From contig NZ_FNTZ01000001.1 in assembly GCF_900105555.1 (NCBI RefSeq), positions 434,001 through 498,000 on the forward strand: a stretch of 64,000 nt of DNA, written 5' to 3'. Shown here piece by piece: positions 20,938 through 29,750 of this stretch. A program made the translations under genes and the position numbers. Numbering within the stretch: the stretch's first letter is position 1; every line of letters starts with the position of its first letter. Origin of the DNA: Pseudomonas coleopterorum (GTDB taxonomy: Bacteria; Pseudomonadota; Gammaproteobacteria; Pseudomonadales; Pseudomonadaceae). The notes beneath the pieces were generated by a model. That model searched no databases and was not told the DNA's origin. It worked only from the letters and a program-made list of their open reading frames with translations.

Positions 20938-21564
20938 CTATTGGCTAAGCCCTTTCCAGTACTTGGCGCCGATGAAGATGAAGCGCAGTTGCTGGCTGAT
21001 CTTCGCTTCGGGCGTCAGGTGAGCCGGCAGGTCGGGTGCCGGTGGGTCGATCAGTTCCGGCAACGTGGCGAACACGGCCTTGACCACCAGGTCGGCCATG
21101 ACCTGCAGCGAGGCACTGTCCAGGTGCTGCCATTTGGGCATGGAGCCCAGGTCAGTCGCCAGGTCCGCGCTGATGCCCGCGCGCAGGGTGGCGATGGCTT
21201 GGCGCACGGGCAGGGAACCGCCGTATTGCTCGCGGGCGAGGAACAGGAACTGCGGGCGGTTGGCGGCTACGCCATCGAGAAAGATGCGCACCGAGGCTGC
21301 GGTGAGCCCGCCGACCACGATTTCATGGTGACGCACAAGACGCAGAGTGGCGCGAAACGTGGCGTCGACTTCGTTGACCAGGGCCAGACCGAGCTGGTCC
21401 ATGTCGTCGAAATGGCGGTAGAAGCCGGTCGGTACGATGCCGGCAGCCTTGGCGACTTCGCGCAGGCTGATACTGCCGAAGCCTCGGCCGGCCGCCATCA
21501 ATTGGCGTGTGGCTTCGAGGAGGGCAAGGCGGGTCTGCTGTTTCTGTTCGGCGCGCGGCAACAT
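20938..21564 (-). CDS. desT: TetR-family repressor of fatty acid desaturation
   Basis: 208 residues. N-terminal TetR helix-turn-helix ([35 protein letters not shown], about residues 28-62) and a C-terminal ligand-binding domain ending [15 protein letters not shown]. This matches DesT/FabR, which sense the acyl-CoA saturation ratio and repress unsaturated fatty acid genes. In P. aeruginosa desT also lies next to ureE, supporting the name. The desBC genes it controls there are not adjacent here, so its targets are elsewhere or different. Confidence 0.82.
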   Translation of the reverse strand: MLPRAEQKQQTRLALLEATRQLMAAGRGFGSISLREVAKAAGIVPTGFYRHFDDMDQLGLALVNEVDATFRATLRLVRHHEIVVGGLTAASVRIFLDGVAANRPQFLFLAREQYGGSLPVRQAIATLRAGISADLATDLGSMPKWQHLDSASLQVMADLVVKAVFATLPELIDPPAPDLPAHLTPEAKISQQLRFIFIGAKYWKGLSQ

Positions 21565-21728
21565 CGACGGTGCTTCTATACAAGGGCAGCGAAGGACTCT
21601 AGCAAATTGACAGGCTGGGCGTCGAACCAGGAAGGCGGGGCGAGGGGTTGCATCAACGACGGGTCAGACTGGATCGGAAAGCCCGGTCTGGAGAAACCGG
21701 GCTTTGTCGGAGACCTCGAACAGCAGGC

Positions 21729-22187
21729 TCATGCGTTGGCTTGGTCTTGACGATCGAGCAGGCGCTGCGAGCCGTTCTCGGCGAAGGTGCCCTGTGGAGT
21801 GCGATCCGAACCGTCTTCAGCGAAGGTGGCCTGAGGGGTGCGATCGGAACCGTTCTCGGCGAAGGTGCCTTGTGGGGTGCGATCCGAGCCGTCTTCAGCG
21901 AAGGTGGCCTGCGGAGTGCGATCCGAACCGTTTTCGGCGAAGGTGCCTTGTGGAGTGCGATCCGAACCGTCTTCAGCGAAAGTGGCCTGAGGGGTGCGGT
22001 CCGAACCGTTCTCGGCGACAGCGCCTTGTGGGGTACGGTCCGAGCCATCTTCGGCCAGGTAGGGCTGGCTGTAGCTGGCAGCGCTGGAGCGAAGCTCGGC
22101 GGAAACACTTTGATCCGCAGCTGGCATGGCGAAAGCGTTGGCAGCCAGGACGGACAGGGTCAGGGAAAGCAGCAATTGGCGTTTCAT
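21729..22187 (-). CDS. Secreted protein with 13-residue tandem repeats
   Basis: 152 residues from the ATG at 22187 (GGAG upstream). A clear signal peptide (cleavage after ANAFA) is followed by about 24 residues and then seven tandem 13-residue repeats (residues 45-135) alternating AEDGSDRTPQGTF and AENGSDRTPQATF, plus a partial eighth. Each unit has a DGSDRT or NGSDRT turn that could bind calcium or another ligand, but this is a guess. I do not recognise a known function; similar short repeat proteins occur in other Pseudomonas. Copy number is likely to vary between strains. Confidence 0.8.
   Translation of the reverse strand: MKRQLLLSLTLSVLAANAFAMPAADQSVSAELRSSAASYSQPYLAEDGSDRTPQGAVAENGSDRTPQATFAEDGSDRTPQGTFAENGSDRTPQATFAEDGSDRTPQGTFAENGSDRTPQATFAEDGSDRTPQGTFAENGSQRLLDRQDQANA
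21783..22055 (-). repeat. Seven 39-bp tandem repeats inside the secreted protein gene
   Basis: Seven in-frame 39-bp units, alternating between two sequence variants so that the higher-order period is 78 bp. They encode the 13-residue repeats. Confidence 0.9.
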
Positions 22188-22634
22188 GATGTAGGCGCTC
22201 CTTGGGAGGGCAGAAATTGGGTACAGAGCCAATGCTACTCTCTGAAATTCGATAGAAAAGTTCATAAAGGCAATGGTAACAATCAACGAAAATGATGTTT
22301 TGCCGCGAGGGCTCTAGATCGAGGGTTTCAGTGCACCAGTGCGGGGATTTTCGTGGGCTTGGGCACCGTTGTCGGGCGTCACCATCGGTAACGTTGATAG
22401 TGAATGACGCATGCATATTCCGGATTGGACGCGTTTTATCGGGCGGATCCCAGGCACTACCGACGCGGCTTGCGCCGCTGCTACAGGGGCATACCACGAT
22501 CCCTGTAGCAGCGGCGCAAGCCGCGTCCGGGCTCGAAAAACCCAAAAACTAAACCCTCAAGGCGTTTATCAGTCCTACCCTTGTTGGTAGTACCCCCTGT
22601 GCTCGCGGGAGCACGCAGTCTCAAGGAGCCCGCA
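22188..22634. other. Intergenic region with REP pair
   Basis: 447 bases without a supported gene. It holds the upstream region of the repeat protein and a REP family A pair. AT content near 22200-22310 is higher than around it. No other structure recognised. Confidence 0.6.
22462..22527. repeat. REP family A inverted pair
   Basis: GACGCGGCTTGCGCCGCTGC (22462 onward) and its inverted copy at 22501-22527 are separated by 11 bases. The arm order is the same pairing as at 42286 and opposite to the pair at 8789. Confidence 0.9.
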
Positions 22635-24707
22635 ATGACGCGCCCACGTAAAATCGTCGCCTGGACCCTGGGCAGCCTGTTGGTCCTGCTGCTGATAGTG
22701 GTAGTGGTGATCGCCACCTTCGATTGGAATCGAATCAAACCCACGCTCAACGAAAAGGTTTCCGAAGCCCTGCATCGTCCCTTTGCCATCAATGGTGACC
22801 TCGCCGTGCATTGGCAGCGTGAAGAGGATGAAGGGGGCTGGCGTGCCTGGGTGCCGTGGCCGCGTTTCGTCGCTCAGGACATCACCCTGGGCAACCCCGA
22901 TTGGTCGTCGAAACCTCAGATGGCCAGCCTGCAGAAGGTCGAATTTCGTCTTTCGCCGCTGCCTCTGCTGGCCCAGCGCGTGGTCATACCGCGTATCGAC
23001 CTGACCGGTCCCGATGTCTCCCTGCAACGTCTGGCCGATGGTCGCGCCAACTGGACCTTCCAGTTCGACGAAAAGGACCCCGACGCCGAGCCGTCCAAAT
23101 GGGTCATGGACATCGGCTCCATCGGCTTCGACAAGGGCGTGGTGGCGTTCGACGACCAGACGCTCAAGACTTCGGTCAAGGTGTTGATCGACCCATTGGG
23201 TAAACCCATTCCGTTCAGCGACATCGTCGGCAGCGGTGCGGCCAAGAAAGTCGCCGACCAAGGTGCCAGTGCGCAGGACTACGCGTTCGGCTTCAAGGTC
23301 GATGGTCGCTACAAGGACCTGCCGCTCTCGGGCTCGGGCAAGATCGGCGGGCTGCTGGCGCTGCAGGACGCTTCCCGGCCGTTTCCCGTCCAGGTCGATG
23401 TGCGTATCGCCGACACCCGCGCTGCGGTTGCCGGCACTCTGACCGATCCGCGCAACCTGGGCGCGCTGGATTTGCGCCTGCGCCTGAGTGGCAGCAGCCT
23501 GGGCAATCTCTACCCACTGACCGGCGTGACCCTGCCGGATTCTCCCGCGTACGAAACCGATGGGCACTTGGTGGTCAAGCTGCACGAGCCTGGCGGCGCG
23601 TCGTTTCGCTATGAGGATTTCAACGGCAAGATCGGCAACAGCGACATCCATGGCAACCTGGGCTTCGTCGCCAGCCAGCCTCGGCCAAAGCTGAGCGGCG
23701 CGCTGGTGTCGAACCAGTTGTTGTTCGCCGACCTCAAGCCGTTGATCGGTGCCGACTCCAATGCCGAGCAGAAGGCCCGCGGCGGGGCGAGCAAGCAACC
23801 GGCCGGCAAGGTCCTGCCGGTGGAAGAGTTCAAGACCGACCGCTGGCGCGCCATGGACGCCGACGTCGAATTCACCGGGCGCAAGATCGTCCACAGCGAG
23901 GATCTGCCGTTCACGGACCTGTATACTCATGTGGTACTGGACGACGGCAACCTGCGCCTGGAGCCGCTACGCTTCGGCGTGGCCGGGGGCAAGCTCGACG
24001 CACAGATCTCGCTCAACGGCCGCACCACGCCGTTGCAGGGTCGGGCCAAATTGACCGCGCGCGGCTTTCAGCTCAAGCAACTGTTCCCCTCGTTCGAACC
24101 CATGCGCACCAGCTTCGGTCAGCTCAACGGCGATGCCGAGATTGCCGGCACCGGCAATTCGGTGGCGGCGCTGCTGGGCACGGCCAATGGCAATCTGAAA
24201 ATGCTCGTCAACGATGGCGCGGTGAGCCGCGACCTGATGGAGATTGCCGGGCTGAACGTCGGCAACTACCTGGTCGGCAAGATCTTCGGTGACAAGGAGG
24301 TGGACATCAACTGTGCGGCCGCGTCACTGGGCATCAAGAACGGGCTGGCCAGCACCGATCTGTTCGTCTTCGATACCGAGAACGCGATCATCTACATCGA
24401 TGGCACGGTGAATTTCAAGCAGGAACAACTGGACCTGAAGATCTCTCCAGAGTCCAAGGGCTTCCGTCTGCTGTCGCTGCGCTCGCCGCTGTACGTGCGC
24501 GGCCCGTTCGCCAAGCCCAATGCTGGCGTGCAAGCGGTGCCTTTGCTGTTGCGCGGTGCAGGGATGGTCGCACTCGGCGCTGCCATCGGGCCGGCGGCTG
24601 GCCTGCTGGCGTTGGTGGCACCCAGCGGTGGCGAGCCGAATCAGTGCACGCCGCTCCTGCAGCAGATGAAGGCGGGCAAGGCTCCGAAGACGGTACCTGG
24701 GTCCTGA
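22635..24707 (+). CDS. AsmA family protein
   Basis: 690 residues from the ATG at 22635 (AAGGAG upstream). A single N-terminal membrane anchor (about residues 8-28) is followed by a long periplasmic beta-rich domain with AsmA signatures: TFDWNRIKPTLNEKVSEALHRPF, LGNPDWSS, LGGTANGNLKMLVNDGAVSRDL-like GTANGNL and LNVGNYLVGKIFGDKE. AsmA/TamB/YhdP proteins are bridge-like lipid-transport proteins between inner and outer membranes. Monocistronic, with a hairpin about 12 bases downstream. Confidence 0.92.
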   Translation: MTRPRKIVAWTLGSLLVLLLIVVVVIATFDWNRIKPTLNEKVSEALHRPFAINGDLAVHWQREEDEGGWRAWVPWPRFVAQDITLGNPDWSSKPQMASLQKVEFRLSPLPLLAQRVVIPRIDLTGPDVSLQRLADGRANWTFQFDEKDPDAEPSKWVMDIGSIGFDKGVVAFDDQTLKTSVKVLIDPLGKPIPFSDIVGSGAAKKVADQGASAQDYAFGFKVDGRYKDLPLSGSGKIGGLLALQDASRPFPVQVDVRIADTRAAVAGTLTDPRNLGALDLRLRLSGSSLGNLYPLTGVTLPDSPAYETDGHLVVKLHEPGGASFRYEDFNGKIGNSDIHGNLGFVASQPRPKLSGALVSNQLLFADLKPLIGADSNAEQKARGGASKQPAGKVLPVEEFKTDRWRAMDADVEFTGRKIVHSEDLPFTDLYTHVVLDDGNLRLEPLRFGVAGGKLDAQISLNGRTTPLQGRAKLTARGFQLKQLFPSFEPMRTSFGQLNGDAEIAGTGNSVAALLGTANGNLKMLVNDGAVSRDLMEIAGLNVGNYLVGKIFGDKEVDINCAAASLGIKNGLASTDLFVFDTENAIIYIDGTVNFKQEQLDLKISPESKGFRLLSLRSPLYVRGPFAKPNAGVQAVPLLLRGAGMVALGAAIGPAAGLLALVAPSGGEPNQCTPLLQQMKAGKAPKTVPGS

Positions 24708-24718
24708 GCCGGTTGCTG

Positions 24719-24745
24719 GTAGGAGCGGCCACGGACCGCTCCTAC
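24719..24745. repeat. Short hairpin related to REP family C
   Basis: GTAGGAGCGG-CCACGG-ACCGCTCCTAC-type inverted repeat just after the AsmA gene. It shares GTAGGAGCGG with the pair at 40659-40746 and may end the AsmA transcript. Confidence 0.7.
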
Positions 24746-24770
24746 GAGGTGCAGGCAAAATGACCGGGCA

Positions 24771-24799
24771 CAAAAAAGCCAGAACCTGAGTTCTGGCTT
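24771..24799 (-). terminator. Intrinsic terminator of the ferritin-like gene
   Basis: On the minus strand AGCCAGAACTCAGGTTCTGGCT folds into a nine-base-pair stem followed by six T residues. It lies about 20 bases past the stop codon. Confidence 0.85.
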
Positions 24800-24817
24800 G
24801 GGACCTGCGACTGACGC

Positions 24818-25357
24818 TTACAGCGCGTTGTAAATGTCGGCCATGTCGTCGGCGTGTTCTTCTTCCTGGGCCAGGATGTCTTCGAAGATGCGGCGAGTGG
24901 TAGGGTCCTTGTCACCGATGTACTGGATGATTTCGCGGTAGCTGTCGATAGCGATCCGCTCGGCCACCAGGTCTTCGTAGACCATTTCCTTGAGCGTGTT
25001 GCCTGCCACGTATTGAGCGTGGGAGTTCTTGCTCAGCAGGTCCGGGTTGAATTCCGGCTCGCCGCCCAGTTGCACGATGCGCTCGGCCAGCTTGTCGGCG
25101 TGTTCGGCTTCCTGCTCGGCGTGCTCGAGGAATTCATCGGCCGCAATGCTGGCCTTCAGGCCACTGGCCATGAAGTAGTGGCGCTTGTAGCGCAGCACGC
25201 ACACTAGTTCGGTGGCCAGCGAGCCGTTGAGCAGTTTGATGATCTCTTCGCGGTCGGCGTTGTAGCCTTCGGTGACGGCGCCTTGATCGACGTTCTGACG
25301 TGCGCGGGCACGCAGGTCTTGCACGGATGTCAGTTGGGAAGTTTCGAGGTTCAGCAT
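24818..25357 (-). CDS. Ferritin-like / bacterioferritin family protein
   Basis: 179 residues, four-helix bundle. Di-iron ligands are in place: Glu50 (LATELVCVLRYKRH), Glu83-x-x-His86 (AEQEAEHAD), Glu133 (VAERIAID) and Glu165-x-x-His168 (AQEEEHADDM). It probably stores or oxidises iron and may protect against peroxide; whether it binds haem is not clear. It matches the single bacterioferritin-like gene between osmE and desT in P. aeruginosa. Single-gene unit with its own terminator. Confidence 0.88.
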   Translation of the reverse strand: MLNLETSQLTSVQDLRARARQNVDQGAVTEGYNADREEIIKLLNGSLATELVCVLRYKRHYFMASGLKASIAADEFLEHAEQEAEHADKLAERIVQLGGEPEFNPDLLSKNSHAQYVAGNTLKEMVYEDLVAERIAIDSYREIIQYIGDKDPTTRRIFEDILAQEEEHADDMADIYNAL

Positions 25358-25540
25358 GTTTATCTCCAGCTATACGGTTTGAGCCGTCGCGCTCTGTTGT
25401 TCCGAATTCGGAACCCGGCGGGATCGGTGCAGATGCGTCATTGCATGAATGTCGCTACAGGAATGTGAGTGGCGGCGGCGACGAAAAGTTTTATTACAAA
25501 TGGCCTGGGTAAGGCCTTTCGTCAGCCGCCTGACGCAGGA

Positions 25541-25888
25541 TTACGGCGCGGTTTCGTTCAGCTTGCGTTGCTCGCAGGTCATGAAGCCCTTGGTCGCCAC
25601 ACGGCCCGAGCTGTCGAAGCTGACGTAGTAAGGCTGTTGATGGCCTTCACGGTTGAGGATGTAGTTGTTGCAGGTGCCGTAGGCGGAGTTGGCGGTGCCT
25701 GCAACGACGGTCGACGGTGTGCCGCCGATGGCCAGGACCTGCTGCATGGTCATGCCTTTCTCGACCTGCTTGACCAGCGGTGCGTCGCGATAGGTCACGA
25801 AGTCCACCGGGTTCTGCACGGTGGTGTTCGAGGAACAGCCGGCCAGCGAGGCGATGACACACAGTGCAGCCAAGGATTGCTTGTACAT
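25541..25888 (-). CDS. osmE: Osmotically inducible lipoprotein OsmE
   Basis: 115 residues with a lipoprotein signal and lipobox SLAGC (Cys18). The mature part has the SmpA/OmlA fold: VKQVEKGMTMQQVLAIGGTPST, ANSAYGTCNNYILN with a Cys pair partner near the end, and YYVSFDSSGRVATKGFMTCEQ. OsmE is an envelope lipoprotein induced by osmotic and stationary-phase stress; its precise function is unknown. AGGAG-like GGAGCGACTCCCC precedes the ATG at 25888. Confidence 0.9.
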   Translation of the reverse strand: MYKQSLAALCVIASLAGCSSNTTVQNPVDFVTYRDAPLVKQVEKGMTMQQVLAIGGTPSTVVAGTANSAYGTCNNYILNREGHQQPYYVSFDSSGRVATKGFMTCEQRKLNETAP

Positions 25889-26128
25889 GGGGAGTCGCTC
25901 CTTCGATGGGCCGTGAGTGGCCCCGTGCTGGTTTGGAGCGTGGTGAGGAGACGATAGTTCTGAAATTTTTCGCTCGTCGACTGGCTGGCCAGGCCTTTTG
26001 CGGGCAGCCCATGCTGGAAAACAAATGACGCAATTTAGCCGGGGCCGCGCCTGCGTTCGTCTACTGGCCCTTCGCTCGCAACGCTGGCAGACTGCCTGTC
26101 CTTTCGAATCGCTCGCTTCTGAGGCTTT

Positions 26129-27139
26129 ATGCCCATGTTCTCTTCGCGTCAAGTGCTGATCGCCAGCTGGATTCTGGTGTTTGGCGGCCTTTTGCTGGTC
26201 TTGCCGATGCGCCTGCTGCCCAGCCTGTTGGCGGGCCTGCTGGTGTTCGAACTGGTCAACATGCTGACCCCGCAACTGGAGCGACTGATCGCCGGGCGTC
26301 GTGCGCGGTGGGTGGCGGTGGCGCTGCTGGGCACGCTGGTGGTCAGCAGCCTGGCGCTGCTGTTCGCCGGCGTCATCAGCTTCGTCCTGCACGAAGCGGA
26401 AAACCCGGGTGCCTCGCTGAACAAGTTCATGGGCGTGGTCGATCGTGCCCGCGGCCAGTTGCCGCCCTTCATCGACGCCTACCTGCCAGCCAGCGCCGCC
26501 GAATTTCGCGTGGCCATCAGCGGCTGGCTGAGCAAGCACCTGAGCGATCTGCAACTGGTCGGCAAGGATGCCGCGCACATGTTCGTGACCTTGCTGATCG
26601 GCATGGTGCTGGGCGCCATCATCGCGCTGCAGGCGATTCCCGATCCCGACCAGCGCAAGCCCCTGGCGGCGGCGCTGTTCGACCGTCTGGCGCTGCTGGT
26701 GCGGGCCTTTCGCAACATCGTCTTCGCGCAGATCAAGATTTCCCTGCTGAACACCTTCTTCACGGCCATTTTCCTGGCCGTGGTACTGCCGTTATGCGGG
26801 ATCAAGCTGCCGCTGACCAAGACCCTCATCGTGCTGACCTTCCTGCTCGGGCTGTTGCCGGTGATCGGCAATCTGATCTCGAACACCTTGATCACCATCG
26901 TCGGGCTGTCACTGTCGATCTGGGTGGCCATGGCGGCGCTGGGTTATCTGATACTCATTCACAAGGTCGAGTACTTCCTCAACGCGCGGATCGTCGGTGG
27001 GCAGATCAGTGCCAAGTCGTGGGAGCTGCTGCTGGCGATGCTGATCTTCGAGGCAGCGTTCGGGCTGCCTGGGGTGGTGGCGGGGCCGATCTACTATGCC
27101 TATCTGAAGAGTGAGTTGAAGCAGGCTCAGTTGGTGTAA
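26129..27139 (+). CDS. AI-2E family transporter
   Basis: 336 residues with about seven membrane segments. Family features are the N-terminal membrane block, a soluble middle (about residues 90-150) and the C-terminal core LLGLLPVIGNLISNTLITIVGL, EYFLNARIVGGQISAKSWELLLAML and GVVAGPIYYAY. The group includes TqsA (AI-2 export) and Na+/H+ or osmolyte exporters, so the substrate cannot be assigned. ATGs at 26129 and 26135 are both possible. A REP pair follows directly. Confidence 0.88.
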   Translation: MPMFSSRQVLIASWILVFGGLLLVLPMRLLPSLLAGLLVFELVNMLTPQLERLIAGRRARWVAVALLGTLVVSSLALLFAGVISFVLHEAENPGASLNKFMGVVDRARGQLPPFIDAYLPASAAEFRVAISGWLSKHLSDLQLVGKDAAHMFVTLLIGMVLGAIIALQAIPDPDQRKPLAAALFDRLALLVRAFRNIVFAQIKISLLNTFFTAIFLAVVLPLCGIKLPLTKTLIVLTFLLGLLPVIGNLISNTLITIVGLSLSIWVAMAALGYLILIHKVEYFLNARIVGGQISAKSWELLLAMLIFEAAFGLPGVVAGPIYYAYLKSELKQAQLV

Positions 27140-27147
27140 AGCTTACT

Positions 27148-27254
27148 GGCCTCTTCGCGGGCAGATGGCTCGCCGCCCGCCCCGCTCCCACAATCCCCGC
27201 CCCCACAGGTATTGTGGGAGCTCTGTGGGAGCGGGCTCTGCCCGCGAAGAGGCC
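27148..27254. repeat. REP family B inverted pair
   Basis: Core TGTGGGAGCGGGCTCTGCCC / GCGAAGAGGCC at 27225-27254 faces a longer inverted relative at 27148-27192. The pair lies between convergent AI-2E and yegD genes, beginning nine bases after one stop codon and ending nine bases before the other. Confidence 0.9.
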
Positions 27255-27263
27255 GGACCTGCC

Positions 27264-28535
27264 TTACTCCGTGCCGTAGCGCTTGCGCGCCTCGATGGCC
27301 AGGCCGCTGCCGATGCTGCCGAAGATGTTGCCTTCCACATGCCGCGCATTGGGCAGCATTGCCGCAACGCTGTTGCGCAGGGCCGGGATGCCGCTCGAAC
27401 CGCCGGTGAAGAACACCGTGTCGACCTGTTCCACGCCCACACCCGCCTTGTTCAGCAATTCGCCGACACTGCCGCGCACGCGTTCGAGCAGGTTGTCGAT
27501 GGCCGCCTCGAACAGCGCCCGGGTCAGCTCCACGCTCAGGCCCGACTCGATCCGGTCCAGCGGCACATGGCGACTGGCCGCCTCGGTCAGCTGGATCTTG
27601 GTTTCTTCCACTTCCATCGCCAGCCAGTGTCCGGCTTTCTGCTCGATCAGCTTGAACAGGCGGTCGATACCGTCGGTGTCCTGGATGTCGTAGCGCATGC
27701 TGCCCAGCGCCAGTTGCGACTTCTGCAGGTACACCGAGTTGATGGTGTGCCAGGTGGCCAGGTTCATGTGGTGGCTGGTCGGCATGAAGGCGCCGCTCTT
27801 CATCCGGCTGCCATAGCCGAACAGCGGCATGACGCCTTGCAGGCTGAGCTGCTTGTCGAAGTCGGTCCCGCCGATGTGCACGCCACCGGTGGCCAGGATG
27901 TCTTCGGCACGGTCGTCCAGCCCACGGCGCTCTGGCGCCAGGCGCACCAGGGAAAAGTCGGACGTACCACCGCCAATGTCGACGATCAGCACCAGCTCTT
28001 CACGTTCGATGGTGGACTCGTAGTCGAAGGCGGCCGCAATGGGTTCGAACTGGAACGACACGTCCTTGAAACCGACCTTTTTCGCCACCTCGGCCAGGGT
28101 GTCTTCGGCTTCCTGGTCGGCGGCCGCGTCGTCGTCGACGAAATGCACCGGGCGGCCGAGCACGACCTGATCGAACGCACGACCGGCGTTGGCCTCGGCA
28201 CGCTGCTTGAGCTCGCCGATGAACAGCCCGAGCAAGTCCTTGAACGGCATCGCCGTGCCCAGCACGCTGGTGTCGTGCTTGATCAGCTTGGAGCCCAGCA
28301 GGCTCTTGAGCGAACGCATCAGACGGCCTTCATAGCCTTCCAGGTATTCGTGCAGGGCCAGGCGGCCGTACACCGGACGCCGCTCTTCGAAGTTGAAGAA
28401 GATCACCGAAGGCAGGGTGATCTTGCCCTCTTCCAACGCGATCAGCGTCTCGCTGCCCGGGCGATGCCAGCCGACAGTGGAGTTGGAGGTGCCGAAGTCG
28501 ATGCCGCAGGCGCGGGCCGGGGATGCGTTTTTCAT
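27264..28535 (-). CDS. yegD: Hsp70-family chaperone-like protein
   Basis: 423 residues, shorter than DnaK: only the actin-like ATPase domain, without the substrate-binding lid. Phosphate loops are GIDFGTSNSTVGW near the start and VLIVDIGGGTSDFSLV; the adenosine motif is FFTGGSSGIPALRN. This is the YegD arrangement. Function is not established; presumably an Hsp70-type ATPase. It is divergent from the J-protein gene cbpA, a possible partner. Confidence 0.92.
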   Translation of the reverse strand: MKNASPARACGIDFGTSNSTVGWHRPGSETLIALEEGKITLPSVIFFNFEERRPVYGRLALHEYLEGYEGRLMRSLKSLLGSKLIKHDTSVLGTAMPFKDLLGLFIGELKQRAEANAGRAFDQVVLGRPVHFVDDDAAADQEAEDTLAEVAKKVGFKDVSFQFEPIAAAFDYESTIEREELVLIVDIGGGTSDFSLVRLAPERRGLDDRAEDILATGGVHIGGTDFDKQLSLQGVMPLFGYGSRMKSGAFMPTSHHMNLATWHTINSVYLQKSQLALGSMRYDIQDTDGIDRLFKLIEQKAGHWLAMEVEETKIQLTEAASRHVPLDRIESGLSVELTRALFEAAIDNLLERVRGSVGELLNKAGVGVEQVDTVFFTGGSSGIPALRNSVAAMLPNARHVEGNIFGSIGSGLAIEARKRYGTE

Positions 28536-28770
28536 GGCAAGGCGAGTCTGTTCAAAAAACGGCCGCGCAGTGTATGCCAGTTGCGTACAGAATCAAGAGC
28601 TGCGGCTGTCTTGAAAGTGAGCCGGCGGCCCCAACCTTCTAGCCATCGACCGGGCTGTACAACTCACTGTTCACATCCAGTGCCTTGCAGCCGATAAACT
28701 TCCCATGCGTTGCCGAGTCCGACCAATAGGCGCGGGCGGCGCGCATTCGCTCATTGATGGTGATGCTTAG

Positions 28771-29745
28771 ATGGATTTCAAAGACTACTACAAGATTCTG
28801 GGCGTCGAGCCGACGGCGGACGAGAAGGCGATCAAGACCGCCTACCGCAAGCTTGCACGTAAATATCACCCCGACGTCAGCAAGGAAAAGGACGCCGAGG
28901 ACAAGTTCAAGGAAGCCAGCGAGGCCTACGAAGCGCTGAGCAATGCCGACAAGCGTGCCGAATACGACGAGCTGCGCAAGTACGGCCAGCACGGTCGCCC
29001 GTTCCAGGGACCGCCGGGCTGGCAGGGGCGGGGCGGCGGTGGTTTCCATGAGGAAAGCGCCGGTGACTTCTCGGATTTCTTCAGCACCATTTTCGGCAAC
29101 AGCGGCGGCGGTCGTGGTGCAGCCGGCGGCAATCCGTTCGGGCGCGGTGGGCAGCAGCGCAGCCCGGCGCGCAATGGCCAGGACGTGGAGATGGAGCTGT
29201 CGATTTCGCTCGAGGAAACCCTCGCCGACGAGTCGAAGAAGATCAGCTTCAAGGTGCCGCAATACAACGCGGGCGGTCAGCGTCTGACCGATGTGGTCAA
29301 GAACCTCAACGTGAAGATTCCCGCAGGCGTTGCCGACGGCGAACGCATCCGCCTCAAGGGCCAGGGTGCGCCCGGGGTTGCGGGCGGTGCCAGCGGCGAT
29401 CTGTTCCTGACTTTACGCCTGGCCGTTCACCCGTTGTTCGAGGTGGACAGCCACGACCTGATCATCCAGGTGCCGTTGGCCCCTTGGGAAGTGGCGTTGG
29501 GCACCAAGGTGGCCGTACCCACCTTGACCGGCCGGATCAACCTGACGATCCGCCCGGACAGCCAGAATGGTCAGCGCCTGCGAGTCAAGGGCATGGGCCT
29601 GAAGAACAAGCAGGGCGGGCGGGGTGATCTGTTCGCGCAGATCAAGGTGGTCATGCCCCCTGCGGGTGACGAGGACACCAAGGCAGCCTGGGCGACATTG
29701 GCCAAGCGCGCCGACTTCGATCCGCGCGAGAACTGGGCGCGCTGA
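28771..29745 (+). CDS. cbpA: Curved-DNA-binding J-domain co-chaperone
   Basis: 324 residues. J domain at 4-70 with the HPD tripeptide (KYHPDVSK), a Gly/Phe-rich linker at about 80-135, no cysteine-rich zinc domain, then two DnaJ C-terminal beta domains ([37 protein letters not shown]). This is the CbpA layout: it stimulates DnaK and binds nucleoid DNA in stationary phase. A cbpM modulator gene does not follow; the next gene is convergent, five bases beyond the stop. Confidence 0.93.
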   Translation: MDFKDYYKILGVEPTADEKAIKTAYRKLARKYHPDVSKEKDAEDKFKEASEAYEALSNADKRAEYDELRKYGQHGRPFQGPPGWQGRGGGGFHEESAGDFSDFFSTIFGNSGGGRGAAGGNPFGRGGQQRSPARNGQDVEMELSISLEETLADESKKISFKVPQYNAGGQRLTDVVKNLNVKIPAGVADGERIRLKGQGAPGVAGGASGDLFLTLRLAVHPLFEVDSHDLIIQVPLAPWEVALGTKVAVPTLTGRINLTIRPDSQNGQRLRVKGMGLKNKQGGRGDLFAQIKVVMPPAGDEDTKAAWATLAKRADFDPRENWAR

Positions 29746-29750
29746 TACCG

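Noticed and set aside
21783..22055. Regular 39-bp direct repeats that might suggest a CRISPR array
   Set aside because: The units are contiguous, with no spacers, and encode an in-frame 13-residue repeat behind a signal peptide.
27264..28535. A truncated dnaK pseudogene
   Set aside because: The 423-residue length and absent lid domain are normal for YegD, and all nucleotide-binding motifs are intact.
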